DNA from: an uncultured Oscillospiraceae bacterium
GTDB lineage: Bacteria > Bacillota > Clostridia > Oscillospirales > Oscillospiraceae
Reading direction: 5' to 3'
DNA: 64,000 nucleotides
Assembly: GCA_934591895.1 (NCBI GenBank)
Contig: CAKTPP010000007.1
Span: 62,001 to 126,000 of the forward strand
Both the position numbers and the translations under genes were made by a program. Positions within the stretch are counted from its first letter, which is position 1. Every line of letters begins with the position of its first letter. The notes beneath the pieces are model-generated. The model worked only from the letters and a program-made list of their open reading frames with translations, had not been told where the DNA came from and did no database searches. This document shows positions 24,492 to 31,139 of this stretch, in pieces.

Positions 24492-25778
24492 ATGCACTAT
24501 ATTATAACCGCCCTCGGCTGCAAGGTCAACCAATATGAAGCGCAGGCGATCGAAACGCTGCTGCGCCCGCACGGGTTTGCGGCTGCGGGGGAGGGCGATC
24601 CGGTCGACCTGATCGTCGTCAACACCTGCGCCGTCACGGCGGAGGGCGGGCGCAAGTCGCGCCAGATGATCCGCAAGCTGCGCGAGGAGCACCCGCAGGC
24701 ACTGTGCGCCGTGTGCGGCTGCTGGTCGCAGCTCAGCCCCGAGGACGCCGCCGCCATCGGCGCCGACGTCGTGCACGGCAGCGGCAGCAAGCAGGCGTTC
24801 GTGGACGATATCCTGCGCGCGTTTCGTGAGCACACGCCCGTCACCTGCGTTGACAATCCGTTCCGGCGCTTTGACTTTGAGCCGCTGCCCGCCGGCGCTG
24901 CCTATGGCCGCACGCGCGCGATGCTCAAGATCCAGGACGGGTGCAACAATTTCTGCACCTACTGCGTCATCCCGTATACGCGCGGCCGCATCCGCAGCCT
25001 GCCCCTTGAGGAGATGGCGCGGCAGGCGGCGCATCTGGCCGAGGAGGGGTACCGTGAGCTCGTGCTGACCGGCATCGAGATCGCATCCTACGGGCGGGAT
25101 CTTCCGGGCACGCTGACGCTGGCCGACGCCGTTGAGACGGTGGCCGCCGCCGCGCCGCAGATGCGCCTGCGCCTCGGCTCGATCGAGCCGACGGTCATCA
25201 CGGAGGATTTCTGTCGCCGTGCCGCCGCAACCGGGCAGGTCTGCCGGCATTTCCACCTGTCGCTGCAAAGCGGCTGTGACCGCACGCTCGCGCGCATGAA
25301 CCGCAAGTATACGACGGCGGAGTTTCTCGCCTGTGCCGGGCGGCTGCGCCGGTATTTCCCGGGCTGTGCGCTCACGGCGGACATGATCACGGGCTTTCCC
25401 GGCGAGACCGAGGAAGATCAGGCGCAGGCCGTGGCGTTTCTGGAGCAGGTCGGCTTTGCGGCCGTGCACGTGTTCCCGTATTCCCGCCGACCCGGCACGA
25501 AGGCGGACGCCATGCCGGAGCAGCTGAGCCACGCTGTGAAATCCGCGCGCGCGCACGCCGCACAGCGTGTGGCCGACGGCTGCAGGCAGCGCTACCTTGC
25601 GCAGCAGATCGGGCTGATTTTGCCGGTTCTGTTCGAGACGGAGCAGGACGGACGCTGGGTCGGCCACTCGGACAACTATTGTCTGGTCAGCGTCGCGGGG
25701 GATGATCTGCGCGGTCTTGTGAAAAATGTCAAAATCTCTGACATTTCCGGACAAATGCTTGTGGGGGATTTGGTTTGA
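24492..25778 (+). CDS. mtaB: tRNA threonylcarbamoyladenosine methylthiotransferase MtaB
   Basis: This radical-SAM enzyme adds a methylthio group to t6A37 of tRNA. It has 428 residues. The N-terminal MTTase domain begins HYIITALGCKVNQYEA and contains cysteines at about 10, 46 and 80 for the auxiliary cluster. The radical-SAM motif is CNNFCTYC near residue 150, followed by IPYTRGRIRS. A TRAM-like C-terminus (GRWVGHSDNYCLVSV) ends the protein. The KVNQYE and TRGRIRS features favour MtaB over MiaB. A GGAG lies 8 nt before the ATG. It is divergent from the cysteine desulfurase gene, with 30 bp between starts. Confidence 0.9.
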   Translation: MHYIITALGCKVNQYEAQAIETLLRPHGFAAAGEGDPVDLIVVNTCAVTAEGGRKSRQMIRKLREEHPQALCAVCGCWSQLSPEDAAAIGADVVHGSGSKQAFVDDILRAFREHTPVTCVDNPFRRFDFEPLPAGAAYGRTRAMLKIQDGCNNFCTYCVIPYTRGRIRSLPLEEMARQAAHLAEEGYRELVLTGIEIASYGRDLPGTLTLADAVETVAAAAPQMRLRLGSIEPTVITEDFCRRAAATGQVCRHFHLSLQSGCDRTLARMNRKYTTAEFLACAGRLRRYFPGCALTADMITGFPGETEEDQAQAVAFLEQVGFAAVHVFPYSRRPGTKADAMPEQLSHAVKSARAHAAQRVADGCRQRYLAQQIGLILPVLFETEQDGRWVGHSDNYCLVSVAGDDLRGLVKNVKISDISGQMLVGDLV

Positions 25779-25847
25779 CGCGTCATCCGGATGGTGTTAG
25801 AATTTTCTCAATCCATGCGGAATGTGCCGCGATGGGTCAATTCTAAC
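25775..25847 (+). promoter_or_regulatory. serCA promoter with overlapping 9-bp inverted repeat
   Basis: TTGACG (25775-25780), 17 bp and TAGAAT (25798-25803) form a good promoter that overlaps the mtaB stop codon. A perfect inverted repeat GTTAGAATT (25796-25804) / AATTCTAAC (25839-25847) covers the -10 box on one side and the leader just before the ribosome binding site on the other. A second hairpin (CCATGCGG, loop AATGTG, CCGC-G-ATGG; 25813-25835) lies between the arms. Confidence 0.7.
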
Positions 25848-25863
25848 GTCGGAGGCGATTCTC

Positions 25864-26955
25864 GTGACCCGAAAGGAAACATTCAATTTCTCTGCCGGAC
25901 CGTCGGTGCTCCCCGAGGAAGTGCTGGCGCAGGCACAGGCCGAACTGCTCGATTATCATGGCACGGGTATGTCCGTGATGGAGATGAGCCACCGAAGTCA
26001 GGCGTTTTCTGATATTTTCCAGGAAGTGCAGGCGCGCTTTCGCAGCGCGCTGTCCGTGCCGGACACACATGCGATCCTGTTTCTGCAGGGCGGCGGCACG
26101 TCGCAGTTTTCCATGATCCCGCTCAATCTGATGGGGGAACACGGCACTGCGGATTACGCCGTGACGGGGCACTTTTCCGGCAGCGCCGCCAAAGAGGCGG
26201 AGAAATACGGCAAGGTGCACATCGCGGCGGATACCTCTATCTGCGGCCACACCCGCATCCCGCAGCAGAGTGAGCTGCAGCTCACGGACGGTGCTTCGTA
26301 TTTTTACTACTGTGCCAACAACACCATCTACGGCACGGAATGGCAGTACGTGCCCGAGACCGGCGCTGTGCCGCTCGCGTGCGATATGTCGTCCGATATT
26401 CTCTCGCGCCCTGTAGACGTGTCGAAGTACGGTGTGATCTTTGCCGGTGCGCAGAAGAACATGGCGCCCGCAGGGCTCACGGTCGCGATCGTGGACCGCG
26501 CCCTCGCCGGACATGAGCTGCCCGTCACGCCGGTCATGTACAGCTATCAGCGCATGATCGACAAGGACTCGATGTACAACACGCCGCCGTGCTGGAACAT
26601 CTACATCCTCGGCCTTGTGCTCGCCTGGCTCGAGCGTCAGGGCGGTGTGGAGGGCATGCAGCGGCTCAAGCATGCACGCGCCGCGAAGGTCTATGATTTT
26701 CTCGACAACAGCGTACTCTTTCACGCCTGTGCGCAGCCGGGTTCTCGCTCGGACATGAACGTCACGTTCCGTACCGGCGACGATGCGCTCGATAAGGAAT
26801 TTATCAGCGGCGCCGCAGCGCGCGGACTGCTCAATCTCAAGGGGCACCGTGTTGCCGGCGGTATGCGCGCCTCGCTCTACAACGCCATGCCGATGGCGGG
26901 CGTGGATGCGCTCGTCGATTATCTGAAACAGTTTGAGGTGGATCACCATGTATAA
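25864..26955 (+). CDS. serC: Phosphoserine aminotransferase
   Basis: This PLP enzyme converts 3-phosphohydroxypyruvate to phosphoserine in serine synthesis. Its 363 residues match the family. The N-terminus reads TRKETFNFSAGPSVLPEEVL, the PLP-lysine segment is FAGAQKNMAPAG near residue 197, and the C-terminus has GGMRASLYNAMP. The GTG at 25864 is chosen because GGAGG lies 9 nt upstream and this gives the conserved start; the open frame extends upstream to 25822 without a ribosome binding site. Its stop overlaps the serA start by eight bases. Confidence 0.95.
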   Translation: MTRKETFNFSAGPSVLPEEVLAQAQAELLDYHGTGMSVMEMSHRSQAFSDIFQEVQARFRSALSVPDTHAILFLQGGGTSQFSMIPLNLMGEHGTADYAVTGHFSGSAAKEAEKYGKVHIAADTSICGHTRIPQQSELQLTDGASYFYYCANNTIYGTEWQYVPETGAVPLACDMSSDILSRPVDVSKYGVIFAGAQKNMAPAGLTVAIVDRALAGHELPVTPVMYSYQRMIDKDSMYNTPPCWNIYILGLVLAWLERQGGVEGMQRLKHARAAKVYDFLDNSVLFHACAQPGSRSDMNVTFRTGDDALDKEFISGAAARGLLNLKGHRVAGGMRASLYNAMPMAGVDALVDYLKQFEVDHHV

Positions 26956-28111
26956 CATAAAGACCATGAACCGCATTTCCCCCTGCGGCCTGCAGAAGCT
27001 GGAAGCACGCGGCTGCACCGTCGGGGAAAACGTCTCCGATCCGGACGGCCTGATCCTGCGCTCAGCAGACCTGCATGACTACGCGTTCGAGCCGAGCCTG
27101 ATCGCCATTGCGCGCTCCGGCGCCGGCACGAACAACATCCCGCTGGACGAATGCTGCCGCCGCGGCATCGTCGTCTTCAACTCGCCCGGCGCGAACGCCG
27201 AGGCGGTCAAGGAGCAGATCCTCTGCTCACTTGTGCTCTCATCGCGCGATGTGCTCGGCAGCATCGACTGGGTCAAGGGGCTCAACGGCCGGGGCAAAGA
27301 CATTCCCGCGCTCGTCGAGAAGGGCAAGTCGCAGTTTGCCGGTCCCGAGCTCATGGGCAAGACGCTCGGTGTGATCGGCCTCGGTGCGATCGGCGCGCTG
27401 ATCGCCAACGCTGCCGTGTCGCTTGGCATGACGGTCTGCGGTTATGACCCGTACCTGTCCGTGGATGCCGCGTGGCGTCTGTCGCGCGATGTCAAGCACG
27501 AGGTGAATCTCGACGGCATCTATGCCAAGGCCGACTATATCAGCATCAACGTTCCGTATACGGATACGACGTTCCATATGCTCGATGCCAAGGCGTTTTC
27601 CAAGATGAAGGACGGCGTGCGCATCATCAACGAGTCGCGCGCCGAGATCGTGGATGACGACGCCATGCTCGCCGCCATCGCCTCCGGCCGTGTCGGGAAA
27701 TATGTCACGGACTTCCCGAACGAGAAGGTCGTCGGCGTGGACAACATCATCGCCCTGCCGCATCTGGGCGCCTGCACGCCCGAGAGCGAGGAGAAGTCCG
27801 CGGTCATGGCTGCGCGCGAGCTGTATGACTACCTTGCCAACGGCAACATCAAAAACTCCGTCAACTTCCCGGACGCGACGCTCGAGCGTATGGGCGTCAG
27901 CCGCGTGTGCATCCTGCACCAGAACGTGCCGACGATGCTCAATCAGTTTCTCGAGATCGCCTGCAGCACCGGCCTGAACGTGGAGAACATGATCAACAAG
28001 GCCTATGGCGCGTATGCCTATGCCATGATGGATCTCAACGGACATCTTGACGATGACCAGATCGCAAGGATCGACCGCATCCCGGAGGTCATCCGTGTGC
28101 GCGTGGTGTAA
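26948..28111 (+). CDS. serA: D-3-phosphoglycerate dehydrogenase
   Basis: This NAD-dependent enzyme makes 3-phosphohydroxypyruvate, the committed step of serine synthesis. It has 387 residues, the short form without the intervening ASB domain. The NAD-binding motif GVIGLGAIGALIANAA lies near residue 142, the catalytic region INESRAEIVDD near residue 225, and the histidine region ALPHLGACTPESEEKSA near residue 272. A small ACT-like C-terminal domain (VCILHQNVPTMLNQF...) suggests feedback control by serine. It overlaps serC by eight bases. Repeat element copy B follows 14 bp after the stop. Confidence 0.95.
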   Translation: MYNIKTMNRISPCGLQKLEARGCTVGENVSDPDGLILRSADLHDYAFEPSLIAIARSGAGTNNIPLDECCRRGIVVFNSPGANAEAVKEQILCSLVLSSRDVLGSIDWVKGLNGRGKDIPALVEKGKSQFAGPELMGKTLGVIGLGAIGALIANAAVSLGMTVCGYDPYLSVDAAWRLSRDVKHEVNLDGIYAKADYISINVPYTDTTFHMLDAKAFSKMKDGVRIINESRAEIVDDDAMLAAIASGRVGKYVTDFPNEKVVGVDNIIALPHLGACTPESEEKSAVMAARELYDYLANGNIKNSVNFPDATLERMGVSRVCILHQNVPTMLNQFLEIACSTGLNVENMINKAYGAYAYAMMDLNGHLDDDQIARIDRIPEVIRVRVV

Positions 28112-28150
28112 CGGAATATGAAAACAGCCGCTCCCGGTCGGGAGCGGCTG

Positions 28151-28350
28151 AGACTGTCAAAAAAGTACTACTTTTTTGACAAAGAGTTTGCGGCCTGACT
28201 GCAGCGCACTCGCTGTCCGCCGGAGGCGGACGGCTCGCACGTTTGCAGGCCGAGAGGTATTTTCTTCGACGCACATGTCGCCGAAGAAAATGATTGGACT
28301 TTCTTTCGCCGCGCCATTGGCGAAAGGCTATGAGGTTTTTTGATAAATTG
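28151..28350 (+). mobile_element. Hairpin-rich 200-bp repeat element, copy B
   Basis: This is the same element as 6060-6259, in the same orientation, with a few substitutions. It keeps all four hairpins (GTCAAAAAAGTA-type stem, GTCCGCCGGAGGCGGAC, TTTTCTTCG/CGAAGAAAA around ACATGT, CTTTCGCC/GGCGAAAG). It is bracketed by two 25-bp copies of AGCCGCTCCCGG-TCGGGAGCGGCTG (28126-28150 and 28351-28375, one mismatch). Removing the element and one copy restores a perfect hairpin with an A-run before and TTTT after, that is, an ordinary bidirectional terminator between serA and the convergent ECF gene. Confidence 0.88.
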
Positions 28351-28380
28351 AGCCGCTCCCGGTTGGGAGCGGCTGTTTTG
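28351..28380 (+). terminator. Terminator (right duplicate) between serA and the ECF gene
   Basis: GCCGCTCCCGG-TTGGGAGCGGC followed by TGTTTT. A second copy lacking the T-run is at 28126-28150 on the other side of element B. Confidence 0.8.
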
Positions 28381-28394
28381 CACTTGAGGGCTGT

Positions 28395-28925
28395 TTACTT
28401 TTTCTTCGCCGACACGGACTCGGCAAATTCGCGGATCTGCGGCACCTTGCTCAGCGCAAAGTACAGCGCCAGACCGCCCGCAACGCCGACGGCGGCCTGA
28501 CAGGCGTTGCCCGGGATCTCGCCGGCGGCGGCCAGACCGTAGCCGAGGACAAGGTCCTCAAACACGAAGTAGCCCAGCACCATGATGATCTCGCCGCAGA
28601 CGGCGCTCAGCAGCGCAAAGCCGAAGCTTTTCTTGCGGCAGGCGCGGAAGATCAGCGCCGCGACCACGGCAGCGCACCCTTTGACGACGAGCGTGCCAGG
28701 GGCATAGCTCATATAACCGGAGATCACGTCCGCGAGGCCGGAGCCAAAGCCCGCAGCCACGCCGCCGTAGAGCGGACCTGCCAGCAGGGCGGCGAGCACG
28801 ACCACGATATCGCCGGCATTGAGATAACCGCCGGTGACGGTCGGGATCTTGATGACGAGGGTGGCCACGCAGCACAGAGCCATAAGCATGGCGGTGTAGA
28901 CGAGATTCCTGAGTTTCTGATTCAT
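28395..28925 (-). CDS. ECF transporter S component, substrate unknown
   Basis: This 176-residue membrane protein has about five to six hydrophobic helices. MNQKLRNLVYTAMLMALCCV and IPTVTGGYLNAGDIVVVLAA, then GPLYGGVAAGFGSGLADVISG, are typical of vitamin-binding S components of energy-coupling factor transporters. The substrate cannot be assigned. No EcfA or EcfT gene is nearby, so it probably shares a module encoded elsewhere. The start at 28925 follows GAGG on the minus strand; the upstream extension of the frame has no such site. No riboswitch is evident upstream. Confidence 0.85.
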   Translation of the reverse strand: MNQKLRNLVYTAMLMALCCVATLVIKIPTVTGGYLNAGDIVVVLAALLAGPLYGGVAAGFGSGLADVISGYMSYAPGTLVVKGCAAVVAALIFRACRKKSFGFALLSAVCGEIIMVLGYFVFEDLVLGYGLAAAGEIPGNACQAAVGVAGGLALYFALSKVPQIREFAESVSAKKK

Positions 28926-28954
28926 ATCTATCCTCTTTTCCATGTAGTGTGATA

Positions 28955-28983
28955 AGGATACGATATTCGACGCAAATGTGCAA
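28955..28983 (-). promoter_or_regulatory. Promoter of the ECF S-component gene
   Basis: On the minus strand: TTGCAC (28978-28983), 17 bp and TATCCT (28955-28960). Its -35 is 3 bp from the -35 of the divergent promoter at 28987. Confidence 0.6.
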
Positions 28984-28986
28984 GGG

Positions 28987-29015
28987 TTGAGTTCAACGAA
29001 AAAAGCTGGTATACT
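28987..29015 (+). promoter_or_regulatory. Promoter of the AlaX-like gene
   Basis: TTGAGT (28987-28992), 17 bp and TATACT (29010-29015). Confidence 0.75.
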
Positions 29016-29040
29016 GTTGCAAGAAATGGAGGATATGACC

Positions 29041-30201
29041 ATGACCAAGAAGCTGTACGATCTGGACAGCCACCGGCGCGATTTTTCTGCCGTGGTGCTC
29101 CGCTGCGCCCCGGACGGAGAGCGCTATGCCGTGGTGCTGGACCAGACCTTGTTTTTCCCGGAGGGCGGCGGGCAGCCGGCGGATACCGGTGTGCTCGGAG
29201 GCGCGCGCGTGCTGGACGTGCAGATCACACCGGAAGCGATCGTGCACTATACCGATGCGCCGCTCACGCCCGGCGAGCAGGTGTATGGAGCGATCGACTG
29301 GCCGCAGCGCTTCCGGCGCATGCAGGGACACTCCGGCGAGCATATCATCTCGGGGCTCATCCACAGTGAATACGGCTTTGACAATGTCGGCTTCCATCTC
29401 GGGGAAGACACGATCACGATGGACTATAACGGCGAGCTCACATGGCCTCAGCTCATGCACATCGAGCATCTTGCCAACGAAGCCGTCTACCGCAACGTGC
29501 CGGTCCGGACGGAGTACCCGTCGCCGGAGCGGCTGGCGCAGATGACCTATCGCAGCAAGCTCGACCTCACGGAGGATGTGCGCATCGTGACGGTCGAGGG
29601 TTACGATGTCTGCGCCTGCTGCGCGCCGCACGTGTCCTGTACGGGCGAGATCGGCGCGATCAAGTTCACGTCCGTCATGCGCCACCGCGGCGGCGTCCGT
29701 GTGACGATCCTGTGCGGCGCGGACGCGCAGACGGATTATCGGGAAAAGAGCGCGCAGGTCGCGGCGCTCTCGGCGCAGCTGTCCGTGCGGCAGGCGGATG
29801 TTGTCCCGGCTGTGCAGCGCCTGCTCGATGAGATCGCGCAGCTCAAGGCTGCGGCCGCAGAGCTTGAGCACCGGCTCAATGCGCAGCGTCTGCAGCTGCT
29901 GCAGGAGACGCCCGGCAGCATCTGCGTCATCGACCGCTTTGACGATCCGGTCGCCATGCGTGAATTCGTCAATGCCGGCATGCTGCTCGCCGGCGGCGTC
30001 TGTGCCGCTTTCACCGGCAGCGACGCGGAGGGCTATCGCTATATCATCGGCAGCCGCGCGCTTGATCTGCGCGCCGAGGCAAAGGCCATCAACGCGGCCA
30101 TCGGTGGCCGCGGCGGCGGCAAGCCCACCATGATCCAGGGCTCGTGCACCGCACCGGCGGACGCGATCAAGGCTTTTTTCGCCGCTTACCCCGGGAAATA
30201 A
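29041..30201 (+). CDS. Alanyl-tRNA editing protein, AlaX-like with DHHA1 domain
   Basis: This 386-residue protein resembles the editing half of alanyl-tRNA synthetase without its catalytic core. The N-terminal beta barrel contains LDQTLFFPEGGGQPADTG, the zinc/editing motif GHSGEHIISG near residue 97, and the second half CACCAPHVSCTGEIG near residue 197. A coiled coil spans about 240-285, and a DHHA1 domain (GGRGGGKPTMIQGS) ends it. It should hydrolyse mischarged Ser- or Gly-tRNA-Ala. The start at 29041 is preferred because GGAGG lies 8 nt upstream; an ATG at 29035 is too close. Confidence 0.88.
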   Translation: MTKKLYDLDSHRRDFSAVVLRCAPDGERYAVVLDQTLFFPEGGGQPADTGVLGGARVLDVQITPEAIVHYTDAPLTPGEQVYGAIDWPQRFRRMQGHSGEHIISGLIHSEYGFDNVGFHLGEDTITMDYNGELTWPQLMHIEHLANEAVYRNVPVRTEYPSPERLAQMTYRSKLDLTEDVRIVTVEGYDVCACCAPHVSCTGEIGAIKFTSVMRHRGGVRVTILCGADAQTDYREKSAQVAALSAQLSVRQADVVPAVQRLLDEIAQLKAAAAELEHRLNAQRLQLLQETPGSICVIDRFDDPVAMREFVNAGMLLAGGVCAAFTGSDAEGYRYIIGSRALDLRAEAKAINAAIGGRGGGKPTMIQGSCTAPADAIKAFFAAYPGK

Positions 30202-30255
30202 AATGTACATCATTGCTCAGTTAAAACAGGGCCGCGGAATTTCCGCGGCCCTGCT

Positions 30256-30454
30256 CAGTATGTCAATAACCTCGTAGAGTTTCGCCGCCGGAGCGGCGAA
30301 AGAAAGTTCAATCATTTTCTTCGGCGACATGTGCGTCGAAGAAAATACTGCTCGGCCTGCAAACGTGCGCGCCGTCCGCCCAAGGCAGACGGTGCGTGCG
30401 ATGCAGTCAGGCCGCAAGCCCCTTTGTCAAAAAGTAATACTTTTTGACAGTCTC
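30256..30454 (-). mobile_element. Hairpin-rich 200-bp repeat element, copy C (inverted)
   Basis: This is the same element as copies A and B on the minus strand, with the four hairpins in order from 30454 to 30256. It is flanked by two identical 31-bp copies of a hairpin centred on CCGCGGAATTTCCGCGG (30225-30255 and 30455-30485). Collapsing to one copy gives AAAACAGGGCCGCGG...CCCTGCTTTTT, an ordinary bidirectional terminator between the AlaX-like gene and the convergent SASP gene. The direct repeats are perfect here, which suggests this is the youngest insertion of the three. Confidence 0.88.
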
Positions 30455-30490
30455 AACAGGGCCGCGGAATTTCCGCGGCCCTGCTTTTTG
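30455..30490 (-). terminator. Terminator (right duplicate) between AlaX-like gene and SASP
   Basis: The stem CAGGGCCGCGGAA/TTCCGCGGCCCTG is followed on the plus strand by CTTTTT. The identical hairpin at 30225-30255 lies across element C. Confidence 0.75.
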
Positions 30491-30512
30491 GTTGCTCAAG
30501 ATGGTCGGCAGC

Positions 30513-30713
30513 TTACTGCATGCCGTTTTCGTAGGCGGCGATCATCTTCTTGACCATCTGACCGCCGATGCTGCCGGCCTGACGGGACGTCAGATCACCG
30601 TTGTAGCCCTGCTTGAGGTTCACGCCCATTTCGGCGGCGGCCTCCATTTTGAAGCGGTTCATCGCCTCGCGGGCATTGGGGTTGACCAGATTGCTGCTGT
30701 TGGAAGTAGCCAT
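30513..30713 (-). CDS. Alpha/beta-type small acid-soluble spore protein
   Basis: This 66-residue DNA-coating spore protein protects spore DNA and supplies amino acids on germination. The family pattern is clear: PNAREAMNRFKMEAAAEMGV, then GYNGDLTSRQAGSIGGQMVK with the GPR-protease-type region near the middle. The start at 30713 (MATSNSS) is used. An upstream in-frame ATG at 30725 gives MENE but directly abuts the AAAGGAG ribosome binding site. It should be expressed in the forespore; I could not identify a convincing sigma-G promoter. Confidence 0.93.
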   Translation of the reverse strand: MATSNSSNLVNPNAREAMNRFKMEAAAEMGVNLKQGYNGDLTSRQAGSIGGQMVKKMIAAYENGMQ

Positions 30714-30939
30714 TTCGTTTTCCATCTCCTTTTCTCGTTTTGGGTTTCTTGACCCGCTCCTATTTTTTGCGGAGCATGCGAAAGTATACAGTGCGGCAAT
30801 ATGCAATTTCTGCATGCTGATTTTTTCGTGTTCTGCTTTCAGTGACCGTTTTATTGGACATATCGTGCTGTATATTAGAGACAGAAACCGATCCCGCTAT
30901 GCGAGTGGATGATCCTGATCCGGAAGGGAGATGTGCAGC

Positions 30940-31011
30940 ATGTATTTTCTGCTGTTGCTGGTGCTTGTGCCCGTTTGCGCGTTCGCCGCGCTCATGAAAC
31001 GCTATAAATGA
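30940..31011 (+). CDS. Possible 23-residue membrane peptide
   Basis: ATG at 30940 encodes MYFLLLLVLVPVCAFAALMK plus RYK and a stop: a single hydrophobic helix with a basic tail. GGAAGGGAG ends 9 nt before the ATG, a good ribosome binding site. Length and hydrophobicity resemble small membrane toxins or regulatory peptides, but there is no homology evidence. It lies alone between the SASP gene and the cas operon. The rest of 30726-31069 holds nothing else I can recognise. Confidence 0.35.
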   Translation: MYFLLLLVLVPVCAFAALMKRYK

Positions 31012-31069
31012 CCACCGTGCGTGAATGTGCCACACGCGCTGGCAATTTGTCTGTGCGTGTCGATATAAC

Positions 31070-31098
31070 TTGTATTGCAAATGATGTCAATGTATAAT
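31070..31098 (+). promoter_or_regulatory. Promoter of the cas operon
   Basis: TTGTAT (31070-31075), 17 bp and a perfect TATAAT (31093-31098), 41 bp upstream of the cas3 ATG. An inverted repeat ACACGC...GCGTGT (about 31032-31060) lies just upstream and might bind a regulator. Confidence 0.75.
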
Positions 31099-31139
31099 TG
31101 GAATCATCAGCCATTGCGTGTGCTGACAGGAAAGATGTG

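Noticed and set aside
28926..29034. Riboswitch upstream of the ECF S-component gene
   Set aside because: The space to the divergent promoter is only about 30 nt of leader, too short for a known vitamin riboswitch.
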